Position numbers and translations under genes: made by a program. 5,693 nt of DNA from Alphaproteobacteria bacterium (GTDB lineage: Bacteria; Pseudomonadota; Alphaproteobacteria; Puniceispirillales; Puniceispirillaceae): positions 1 through 5,693 of the forward strand of contig JAACDT010000232.1 in the NCBI GenBank assembly GCA_009936885.1. The letters run 5' to 3'. This document shows positions 1 through 5,693 of this stretch, one piece after another. The notes below the pieces were generated by a model. It had not been told where the DNA came from. It was given only the letters and a program-made list of their open reading frames with translations, and searched no databases. Each line of letters opens with the position of its first letter. The first letter of the stretch is position 1.

Positions 1-623
1 ATTCCATTTTTCATATGTACGTTCCAACGTCGCTTAGAAATATGTTGGATTGCCCAAATTTCTGCATATAATTCAGGCTCTGTTTTAAGAATTTCAATTA
101 GATGGTTGGCGCTTCTGGCTGCGTCCTTGCCAGATACCACAGGTAGATGACTAAATGTTTCAGGCGCTGCTCCGTTAATAATGGCTCCATTATCATCGAT
201 TAACTGATGCCCCTCATCGGTTTGAAGTAACGCAATAGGGGTGCGCTCAATAATAGTAAGTCTAAGTGTGTTTGGCAGAAGGCGCTCTAAATAGGCGCTT
301 TCAACCCAGCCTAATTGCTCAATTTGAAGACGCTTTTCGGTAAGATTAATAGATAGAATTGGCTCTCCATTTTGAAGCTTTAATGCATCATTAAGCTCTT
401 GATGTGTTGTATGATTACGTCCATTGATCTCTACAGTTTCGAGCTTAAAGCCAGCTTCGGCAATTTGGTTATGAAAGCCAGTTTTGATAGTTGACCATTG
501 AATAATTATTATACCGCTGCCCAGAATAAAACATAAGGCAATAAAACCAAATAGATATCCACGAAGAGACATTCCACGCGTTGTCTTTTTGTCTTCAGGG
601 GGAATTTGTTTTGCTAATCGCAT
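1..623 (-). CDS. ftsQ: Cell division protein FtsQ, N-terminal part (3' end outside window)
   Basis: Bitopic divisome protein that links early cytoplasmic ring proteins to the septal synthase through FtsB/FtsL. The frame was read by hand from an ATG at 623 and stays open for 207 codons to the window edge. A short basic cytoplasmic N-terminus (MRLAKQIPPEDKKTTRG) is followed by one membrane segment at about 22-42 (ending GSGIIIIQW). A periplasmic POTRA domain follows at about 61-127: LETVEINGRNHTT, then GEPILSINL, LGWVESAYLERLLPNTLRL and IIERTPIALL. The next part contains LIDDNGAIIN (about 140-149) and a conserved RRWNVHMKNG near the edge, as in the FtsQ beta domain. Typical alphaproteobacterial FtsQ is around 270-310 residues, so roughly the last quarter to third is missing. 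The start overlaps the ddl end by 10 bases. The order ddl-ftsQ predicts ftsA and ftsZ beyond the window. Confidence 0.95.
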   Translation of the reverse strand, partial: MRLAKQIPPEDKKTTRGMSLRGYLFGFIALCFILGSGIIIIQWSTIKTGFHNQIAEAGFKLETVEINGRNHTTHQELNDALKLQNGEPILSINLTEKRLQIEQLGWVESAYLERLLPNTLRLTIIERTPIALLQTDEGHQLIDDNGAIINGAAPETFSHLPVVSGKDAARSANHLIEILKTEPELYAEIWAIQHISKRRWNVHMKNG

Positions 624-1513
624 CGTGCCGCCTCCAACAAAATTGTGATTAAGCTGTGCATTTCAAGATTGCAGAATAATGCTTGTTCAGGGACGAGGGA
701 GGTCTTTGTCATGCCTGGCTGGGTATTTAGCTCTAGCAAATATAAGCTGTCATTATCTTCATCCCATCTAAAATCAGCTCGAGCTATTCCCCGGCACCCC
801 AAAAGTTCAAAGGCGCGCTCTGCCCAACTCATCGCCTTTTGGGTACAGCTATCTGGGATAGTAGCTGGTAGTATATGGCGTGAGCCGCCAACATCATATT
901 TTGCTGAATAATCATAAAATTGCGTGTTTGTGATAATTTCAGTTACGCATAATGCTTTGCCATTTAATACGGATACAGTTAATTCACGCCCTGCGATATA
1001 GCGCTCTGCAATTAACTGGCAATTGCTAGCCCATCTGTTTCTGTGGCATACTCTGCCATCCAATATTATTTCAACACCAAAGCTTGAGCCATCATTTCGT
1101 GGCTTTATAACGTAGGGGCCTTCATAATCCACCGGAGTGACAATATCAGCCTCATTGAGAGAAAGACGAGGCGGGGTTTGAATATTTGCACCCTCGAACA
1201 GTCTGCCAGATAACGTCTTGTCCATGGCAATAGCTGATGCCACCACCCCGCTATGTGTGTAGGGAATATTTAGGATGTTAAGTAATCCTTGAACAGACCC
1301 ATCTTCACCAACTTGTCCATGCAAGGCGTTAAAGATAATATCGACTTTATGTTGCATGAGGTAGTGTGGCAGGTTTCTGTCAAACGCTATTTCGATAACA
1401 TCGTATCCAGACTCTCTTGCAGCAGCAGTGCAAAAAGCTGCAGATGCTCTGCTGACTTCTGCTTCAGAATTCCAGCCACCATAGAGCATCCCTATTTTTG
1501 GAAGCTTGCTCAT
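614..1513 (-). CDS. ddl: D-alanine--D-alanine ligase
   Basis: ATP-grasp ligase of the cytoplasm that condenses two D-alanines for addition to the muropeptide by MurF. At 299 residues it matches the short DdlB type found in dcw clusters. Visible elements: MLYGGWNSEAEVS (9-21, with E17), NALHGQVGEDGSVQG (62-76), VIKPRNDGSSFGVEI (135-149), the mobile-loop run FYDYSAKY (199-206), RADFRW (245-250) and LLELNTQPGMTKTSLVP (259-275). E17, Y206 and S272 correspond to the E. coli DdlB E15/Y216/S281 set, and D247, E261 and N263 to the metal ligands. The retained loop tyrosine argues for a D-Ala-D-Ala product rather than the D-lactate variants, which carry Phe there. The ATG directly follows the murB TAG, and the last codons overlap ftsQ by 10 bases. 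Confidence 0.98.
   Translation of the reverse strand: MSKLPKIGMLYGGWNSEAEVSRASAAFCTAAARESGYDVIEIAFDRNLPHYLMQHKVDIIFNALHGQVGEDGSVQGLLNILNIPYTHSGVVASAIAMDKTLSGRLFEGANIQTPPRLSLNEADIVTPVDYEGPYVIKPRNDGSSFGVEIILDGRVCHRNRWASNCQLIAERYIAGRELTVSVLNGKALCVTEIITNTQFYDYSAKYDVGGSRHILPATIPDSCTQKAMSWAERAFELLGCRGIARADFRWDEDNDSLYLLELNTQPGMTKTSLVPEQALFCNLEMHSLITILLEAARCD
631..635 (-). promoter_or_regulatory. Ribosome binding site of ftsQ inside the ddl 3' end
   Basis: GGAGG on the minus strand, 7 bases before the ATG at 623-621, is a near-ideal Shine-Dalgarno placement. It supports this ATG over the in-frame ATG at 572-570 (residue 18). Starting at 570 would leave almost nothing before the membrane segment. Confidence 0.75.
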
Positions 1514-2455
1514 CTAACCCGCTCCCCCTTGTATATCTTCATTCATGCCAATTCGCCTTATCTCCCAGCGCAACTCAATGCCGCTGTTTTGTCTCACACG
1601 CTCGCAGACTTCAAGGCCAAGGGCTTCAATGTCAGATGCGGTTGCCTGCCCATTATTTATTAGGAAATTGCAATGCTTGTCAGATACTTGTGCGTTGCCA
1701 ATTCGAAGGCCTCTGCAACCAGCAGCTTCTATAAGTTGCCATGCTTTATGTCCTTCAGGATTGGCAAAAGTAGACCCGCCTGTGCGTTTTCCAATAGGCT
1801 GGGCATCTGCTCTATGTGCCAGATTCTTTTTCATTTTTTCACGAATTGATTGCTTGTCAGCACTCCTACCGATAAATTCTGCATGGGTGAATATCCAGTC
1901 TTCAGGTGTTTGGGTATGGCGATAATCCATCCCCATATCAGATGCGCTTACAACATGTTGGATGCCATTTCTGTCAATTGCAAAGGTGCGTTCAAGCACA
2001 TCTTTAAACTCCCCGCCATTAGCGCCTGCATTCATGCGCAATCCGCCGCCGATTGTACCTGGTATGCCGATTAAAAACTCCAAGCCAGCAATTTCCTTGC
2101 TGGCTGCAAAGCGGGCAACTTCGGCGTCACTTGCACCCGCGCCAGCTATGATTTTGTTTGGGCTCTCAAAAGTGATTTGTGTGAATAAACCATTAAGCTT
2201 TATGGTAACCCCGTTAATGCCGCCATCTCTTACCAGCGTATTGGAACCTGCGCCTAGAATATGAATTGGTATTTCATTGGGACAATTTTGTAGCAGAAAG
2301 ACAAGGTCTTGAGTATCAGCTGGTTCAAACAGCCATTCACTTGGGCCTCCAACGCCAAACCAGGTAAGCTTATCTAATGCTGCCATTGAGGCGAGCTTGC
2401 CGCGAACGTTTTTCCAGCTCTGCCCTTTTATTGGCGAAGGTTGATGCAGGCTCAT
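1514..2455 (-). CDS. murB: UDP-N-acetylenolpyruvoylglucosamine reductase MurB (type II-like)
   Basis: Cytoplasmic FAD enzyme that reduces UDP-GlcNAc-enolpyruvate with NADPH to UDP-MurNAc, the substrate of MurC encoded just upstream. It has 313 residues. FAD-binding motifs are TWFGVGGPSEWLF (31-43), ILGAGSNTLVRDGG (66-79) and GLEFLIGIPGTIGGGLRMNAG (124-144). Candidate active-site residues are R179 in DYRHT, S228 in TGGSTFANP (the proton-donor serine) and E298 in WEIRRIG. The R179 to S228 distance is about 50 residues, some 20 shorter than in the E. coli type I enzyme. This points to a type II MurB without the tyrosine loop, as expected for alphaproteobacteria. AGGAG at 2464-2468 stands 8 bases before the ATG, inside murC, and the start forms ATGA with the murC stop. 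Its TAG stop abuts the ddl ATG with no base between. Confidence 0.98.
   Translation of the reverse strand: MSLHQPSPIKGQSWKNVRGKLASMAALDKLTWFGVGGPSEWLFEPADTQDLVFLLQNCPNEIPIHILGAGSNTLVRDGGINGVTIKLNGLFTQITFESPNKIIAGAGASDAEVARFAASKEIAGLEFLIGIPGTIGGGLRMNAGANGGEFKDVLERTFAIDRNGIQHVVSASDMGMDYRHTQTPEDWIFTHAEFIGRSADKQSIREKMKKNLAHRADAQPIGKRTGGSTFANPEGHKAWQLIEAAGCRGLRIGNAQVSDKHCNFLINNGQATASDIEALGLEVCERVRQNSGIELRWEIRRIGMNEDIQGGAG
1522..1530 (-). promoter_or_regulatory. Ribosome binding site of ddl inside the murB 3' end
   Basis: The minus strand reads AAGGGGGAG, then 8 bases, then the ddl ATG. The whole site is within the last codons of murB (they encode the glycine-rich tail IQGGAG). The murB stop codon fills the last three bases of the spacer, so terminating ribosomes sit on the ddl initiation region. 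Confidence 0.7.
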
Positions 2456-3888
2456 AGCACATACTCCTGCTTTTTTTGAGGTGCAATTTGTGCAAGCTGC
2501 GCTGGTAATGCAGCAGCCCAGCTTGTAATAGTACCAGCTCCTAGACAGACCACAAGATCCCCTTCATTAGCGTATTCATATATCATCTGAGCAAGATTAT
2601 TTTCATGATCTAAAATCATAGCGTTACGATGACCAAATTCATGTAATCCCCGTACCAGATCTTCTTTCTCATATCCTTGAAGTGGCGCCTCGCCAGCGGC
2701 ATAGATATCGGCAACGATAATGATGTCTGCATTATTGAAACATGCACAAAAATCTGAAAATAAATCGCGAACCCGGCTGTAGCGGTGGGGTTGAACAACA
2801 GATATCACTTTGCCAGTACCGCAATATAATTTAGCTGCTGACAAAGCTGCTTTAATTTCAACTGGATGGTGCCCATAATCATCGATAATGGTAATTCCAG
2901 CCTCACATCCTTTGTAATCGAACCGTCTTGCTACGCCATTAAAATCTGCAAGCGCCTTTTCAATTATGGTAATATTAATGCCCATTTCAATACAAACAGA
3001 AATAGCCGCCAGACAATTCTGGATATTATGTTCGCCTAGCATTGGGAAATGAATGGTTACTGTTTGCTTCTCAAAACTTGCAATGCGGTCAGATAATTGC
3101 AAATCAAAAACCATTTTTCGGTCTTTTGAATGCACATTACTGGCCCGCACATCTGCATTACTTGCAAGACCAAAGGTTATAATTCGCCTATCCATAATTG
3201 TAGGGAGTAATCTTTGAACAGAGGGATGGTCTATGCATACGGATGCAAATCCATAGAACGGAATAGCACCTACAAAATTAGCAAAAGCACGTTCTAGATT
3301 CTCATAACTGCCATGATAATCAAGATGCTCAGGGTCAATATTAGTTACGACCGCAACGGTAGGATTAAGTTTAGAGAATGAACCATCACTCTCGTCAGCC
3401 TCTACCACCATCCAGTCTCCAAGACCTAATCTTGCATTACTTCCCCATCCTTGAATTATGCCGCCATTTACCACTGTTGGGTCATAACCAGCTATTTCCA
3501 AAATTGTGGCCACAAGCGAAGTAGTGGTTGTTTTGCCATGCGTTCCAGCAATTGCTATTGACCAGCGAAGTCGCATTAATTCGCCCAACATTTCAGCACG
3601 ATGTACAATCGGCAGAAACTGTCTTTTGGCTTCTTCTAATTCTATATTATCTGGCTTAATCGCGGTTGAAACTACAACAAAAGCAACCTTGTTGATGTTG
3701 CCAGCATCCTGAGGTGTAGAAATCTGAATTCCTAATTTGCGCAGGCGCTTAACATTATTATTTTCTGTGATATCACTTCCTTGAACCTGATAGCCAAGAG
3801 AAAATAATATCTCAGCAATGCCGCTCATTCCGATGCCGCCAATGCCAATAAAATGAATGGTACCAATTGTTAAGGGAAGGGCAGTCAT
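2452..3888 (-). CDS. murC: UDP-N-acetylmuramate--L-alanine ligase MurC
   Basis: Cytoplasmic ATP-dependent ligase that joins L-alanine to UDP-MurNAc, the first amino acid of the stem peptide. The 478 residues match the family length. The N-terminal domain carries the nucleotide-binding loop FIGIGGIGMSG (13-23), typical of MurC. The central ATPase domain has the P-loop AGTHGKTTTTS (114-124), VVEADESDGSF (161-171) and VTNIDPEHLDYHG (181-193). The C-terminal domain has GVARRFDYKG (318-327), IDDYGHHPVEI (335-345), VQPHRYSRVRDLF (365-377) and VCLGAGTITSW (447-457). The H-x-GIGGIGMSG plus DYGHHP pattern separates it from MurD, MurE, MurF and Mpl. The ATG start lies in ATGA shared with the murG stop. 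GGGAG at 3895-3899 sits 6 bases upstream of it, inside murG. The stop overlaps the murB start in the same way. No key residue appears to be missing. Confidence 0.98.
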   Translation of the reverse strand: MTALPLTIGTIHFIGIGGIGMSGIAEILFSLGYQVQGSDITENNNVKRLRKLGIQISTPQDAGNINKVAFVVVSTAIKPDNIELEEAKRQFLPIVHRAEMLGELMRLRWSIAIAGTHGKTTTTSLVATILEIAGYDPTVVNGGIIQGWGSNARLGLGDWMVVEADESDGSFSKLNPTVAVVTNIDPEHLDYHGSYENLERAFANFVGAIPFYGFASVCIDHPSVQRLLPTIMDRRIITFGLASNADVRASNVHSKDRKMVFDLQLSDRIASFEKQTVTIHFPMLGEHNIQNCLAAISVCIEMGINITIIEKALADFNGVARRFDYKGCEAGITIIDDYGHHPVEIKAALSAAKLYCGTGKVISVVQPHRYSRVRDLFSDFCACFNNADIIIVADIYAAGEAPLQGYEKEDLVRGLHEFGHRNAMILDHENNLAQMIYEYANEGDLVVCLGAGTITSWAAALPAQLAQIAPQKKQEYVL

Positions 3889-5006
3889 TTAGCACTCCCG
3901 ATAGCTGATTTCTGGCAAGATACAATTGTTTCTATAATTTCGCTTAACGCATCTCTATGTGCCAGCTTTCTAGCCTTTGCGGCCATTTGCTTGCATTTTT
4001 GTGGGTTGGTAATAAGAGATAAAATCTCTTTTGTAAGTAATGTAGGGTCGTTCTCAGCCTCTTTTTGTGTCACAAGAATAGCTGCATTCTCATCTGTGAG
4101 ACTTTTGGCGTTAAATGTTTGATGGTCATCTAGTGACGCTGGGAAAGGAATAAAAATAGCGGCTCTTCCAGTGGCTGCAATCTCAGCAACAGATGCTGCG
4201 CCCGCTCTTGAAATTATAATATCTGCTCTCGCCATCTCGTCTGGCATCTTGGTAAAAAACGAGGAGCAGAAATGTTTGACTGACATAGAAGAATAGGAGG
4301 CTTCAAGTTCTGATTGCTGCTCTGAGCGCACTTGCTGTGTAATTGTAAGTGACTTTTGCAATTCTTCAGGCAGGTTTGAAATAGCATCAGGGATTAGACT
4401 TGCAAATATTTCTGCCCCAAGAGATCCGCCTATAATTAATATATGGCAGGGCTTTTCTGTATTAAATTGCGATTTTTCTGGATAGTCAGCAAGTTCAAAA
4501 AAAACATCTCTTACAGGAAGTCCTGTTAATTTAACAGCTGTGTTTTTTGGCAATGGCTTGCTGTTTTTCCAGCTAAGCAACATGGTTTTTACACGGTTAG
4601 CAAGAAATAAGTTTGCTCTGCCAACACGTGCATTTTGCTCATGAAGCAGACTTGGAAGCTGGCATATATTTGCTGCAATTAGGGGCGGGGCAGATGGGTA
4701 TCCGCCAAACCCGACGATACAAAATGGACGAAACCTTGCAATGTAGAATACAGCTTGGATAACCCCAAAGCTGAGTTTAATTAATGAGAAAAGCCTTTTG
4801 AGAAATGCTCCAGAAACAGGGGATGATGCTGAAATAGTGCTAACTTTTTGTTCCGGCGCAATTTTTTCTAATACCGCTTGACCGCGTATATCTGTTAAGA
4901 ATTTACAATCAAACCCGCGTTCCCTTAATCCGTTGCAAACAGCCAATGCCGGGATAACATGTCCCCCGGTTCCGCCTGCAGCTAGTAAAATACGATTAGA
5001 CGTCAT
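3885..5006 (-). CDS. murG: UDP-GlcNAc:lipid I GlcNAc transferase MurG (lipid II synthase)
   Basis: Peripheral inner-membrane GT-B glycosyltransferase that transfers GlcNAc from UDP-GlcNAc to lipid I, giving lipid II. With the chosen ATG (5006) it has 373 residues, near the usual 350-380. The N-terminal domain opens with the glycine-rich loop LLAAGGTGGHVIPAL (7-21), then GFGGYPSAPP (99-108) and LHEQNARVGRAN (121-132). The C-terminal UDP-sugar domain has IIGGSLGA (191-198), SRAGAASVAEIAATGRAAIF (266-285) and DDHQTFNA (293-300). The frame can be extended to a TTG at 5018 or an ATG at 5009, but GGAG at 5013-5016 lies only 3 bases from the 5009 ATG and adjoins the TTG itself. The ATG at 5006 has a 6-base spacing and gives the natural MTSNRILLAAGG start. 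The stop overlaps the murC start as ATGA. The glycine-loop residue after GGS is Leu rather than the Gln common in proteobacteria. Confidence 0.96.
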   Translation of the reverse strand: MTSNRILLAAGGTGGHVIPALAVCNGLRERGFDCKFLTDIRGQAVLEKIAPEQKVSTISASSPVSGAFLKRLFSLIKLSFGVIQAVFYIARFRPFCIVGFGGYPSAPPLIAANICQLPSLLHEQNARVGRANLFLANRVKTMLLSWKNSKPLPKNTAVKLTGLPVRDVFFELADYPEKSQFNTEKPCHILIIGGSLGAEIFASLIPDAISNLPEELQKSLTITQQVRSEQQSELEASYSSMSVKHFCSSFFTKMPDEMARADIIISRAGAASVAEIAATGRAAIFIPFPASLDDHQTFNAKSLTDENAAILVTQKEAENDPTLLTKEILSLITNPQKCKQMAAKARKLAHRDALSEIIETIVSCQKSAIGSAK

Positions 5007-5693
5007 CATCAGCTCCAATCATGTGGTGCGTATCACGGGTCAGGGCTAAAATGATGCCAACCGTAATCCCAGAGGCTACAAGAGATGAGCCACCATAACT
5101 AATGAGGGGCAATGTCATCCCCTTGGCAGGGATAAGGTTTACAGAAGAGGCCATATGAATAGATGCCTGAACTGCAAATTGCATAATTAGCCCCGCACCA
5201 GCCAGCAGATTAAACAGGCTGGTTCCAGTTGCAGATCGCTCAAACCCGCGCAATAAGAAAAAGCCATATAGCCCGATGAGAAATAAGCAGGCCAGAACGC
5301 CATATTCTTCTGCGGCAACAGAGAAAATAAAATCTGCATGGGCGTCTGGTAAATTAAGTTTTACCTGACCGTCTCCAGGTCCCACCCCAAAGAAACCGCC
5401 CTCTGAGAAGCTTTCTATTGATTTGCTTGTTTGCATCGAGCCGCCATCCAGAAAGCGATTTATGCGGGCTTCTACATGAGGCAGAAATAGGTAGGCTGCA
5501 TATAAACATAAAGGCGCTAATGCGATTGCAATTAGAACGAGCAGCATCGGCATTCCAGCTAAAAACATCTGAAAGCCCCATGTGAGTGCAATTACCGACG
5601 TCATGCCAATATCAGGTTGCAATACCAGAATAAAAACTAAGATAGCAGCAAGGCTTGTTGCCCATATCCAGCCTGGGAAATCTTCACCATCTC
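4996..5693 (-). CDS. ftsW: Septal peptidoglycan glycosyltransferase FtsW, C-terminal part (5' end outside window)
   Basis: SEDS-family integral membrane glycosyltransferase that polymerises lipid II into septal glycan strands with its partner FtsI. The frame is open to the window edge, leaving 231 complete codons before TAA; the N-terminal membrane segments are missing. Numbering the visible residues from the edge, the family signatures are QPDIGMT (25-31), the RINRFLDG stretch (77-84), FFGVGPGDGQVK (100-111), LPDAHADFIF (114-123) and KGMTLPLISYGGSS (190-203). D120 matches the catalytic aspartate of SEDS enzymes, which sits in a usually HTDF-like motif; here it reads HADF. Several hydrophobic membrane segments are clear (about 9-24, 35-70, 130-147, 158-178, 204-218). 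The GMTLP/YGGSS ending and the dcw context favour FtsW over RodA. The tail (THHMIGADDDV) is short and acidic, and its coding overlaps the murG start by 11 bases. Confidence 0.96.
   Translation of the reverse strand, partial: DGEDFPGWIWATSLAAILVFILVLQPDIGMTSVIALTWGFQMFLAGMPMLLVLIAIALAPLCLYAAYLFLPHVEARINRFLDGGSMQTSKSIESFSEGGFFGVGPGDGQVKLNLPDAHADFIFSVAAEEYGVLACLFLIGLYGFFLLRGFERSATGTSLFNLLAGAGLIMQFAVQASIHMASSVNLIPAKGMTLPLISYGGSSLVASGITVGIILALTRDTHHMIGADDDV
5013..5016 (-). promoter_or_regulatory. Ribosome binding site deciding the murG start
   Basis: On the minus strand the sequence reads TTGGAGCTGATGATGACG. The GGAG core lies inside the last codons of ftsW. It is 3 bases from the first ATG (5009-5007) and 6 bases from the second (5006-5004). 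The upstream TTG (5018-5016) shares a base with the GGAG, so it cannot be served by this site. This makes 5006 the best start, 5009 possible and 5018 unlikely. Confidence 0.7.

Noticed and set aside
645..2264. Several plus-strand open frames of 74-126 codons (645-911, 1289-1663, 1498-1734, 1545-1925, 1850-2074, 1962-2264)
   Set aside because: All lie antisense within ddl and murB, which have complete, conserved protein motifs. The plus-strand products show no recognisable domain and are low-complexity in a way expected of antisense shadows.
2470..2478. T-run on the plus strand resembling a terminator tail
   Set aside because: On the coding strand it is an A-run encoding the MurC tail QKKQ. 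No stem precedes it, and no gene ends there on the plus strand.
2616..2798. Minus-strand 60-codon frame inside murC
   Set aside because: It is an out-of-frame shadow in the conserved MurC C-terminal domain, with no sign of an independent protein.
3656..3670. TTAA-N7-TGAA, one mismatch from a CtrA half-site pair (TTAA-N7-TTAA)
   Set aside because: Imperfect, inside murC coding, with no nearby gene start or promoter-like sequence; expected by chance at this base composition.
3506..3712. Plus-strand 68-codon frame opposite the MurC P-loop region
   Set aside because: Antisense to strongly conserved MurC coding; the product resembles no protein I know.
4513..4537. Nested short palindromes (ACAGGA-AG-TCCTGT overlapping CTGTTAA-T-TTAACAG)
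   Set aside because: They lie in the middle of murG coding, have no T-run or adjacent gene boundary, and have arms of only 6-7 bases. Chance in AT-leaning coding sequence explains them; an operator role has no support.
5354..5581. Minus-strand 75-codon frame inside ftsW
   Set aside because: An alternative frame over the conserved FtsW loop; the real frame carries the family motifs.

Overview
The window is a continuous piece of the dcw (division and cell wall) cluster. All of it is coded on the minus strand, and both ends fall inside a gene. Read in the direction of transcription (high to low coordinates) the order is ftsW (3' part), murG, murC, murB, ddl, ftsQ (5' part). This order, with murB directly between murC and ddl and ftsQ following ddl, is the usual alphaproteobacterial arrangement. 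Alphaproteobacterial-looking protein signatures support this: the MurB C-terminal half (CRGLRIGNAQVS, then HCNFLIN), the Ddl run YDVGGSRHILPA, and MurC DIYAAGEAP. The DNA is AT-leaning for the class, with many A/T wobble bases. A low-to-medium-GC, possibly marine, alphaproteobacterium fits, but genus or family cannot be fixed from this window.

Layout: FtsW C-terminal 231 residues (4996-5693, 5' end outside the window); MurG (3885-5006, preferred start); MurC (2452-3888); MurB (1514-2455); Ddl (614-1513); FtsQ N-terminal 207 residues (1-623, 3' end outside the window). There is no intergenic base in the window. The junctions are an 11-base overlap (ftsW/murG), ATGA (murG/murC), ATGA (murC/murB), TAG directly abutting ATG (murB/ddl) and a 10-base overlap (ddl/ftsQ). 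Each downstream gene has a Shine-Dalgarno-like GGAG core inside the end of the gene before it, so one polycistronic message with translational coupling is the simplest reading. I saw no internal promoter, terminator, RNA gene, mobile element or repeat array that I can support.

Together the genes cover consecutive steps of peptidoglycan supply and septation. MurB and MurC make UDP-MurNAc and add L-Ala. Ddl makes the D-Ala-D-Ala end. MurG converts lipid I to lipid II at the inner face of the membrane. FtsW polymerises lipid II at the septum. FtsQ is the bitopic divisome scaffold. All complete enzymes keep their recognisable catalytic motifs and show no frameshift. This is an ordinary, well-known housekeeping region; I find no sign of a new system. 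The points worth a second look are small: the murG start, the extreme packing, and a few residue choices.
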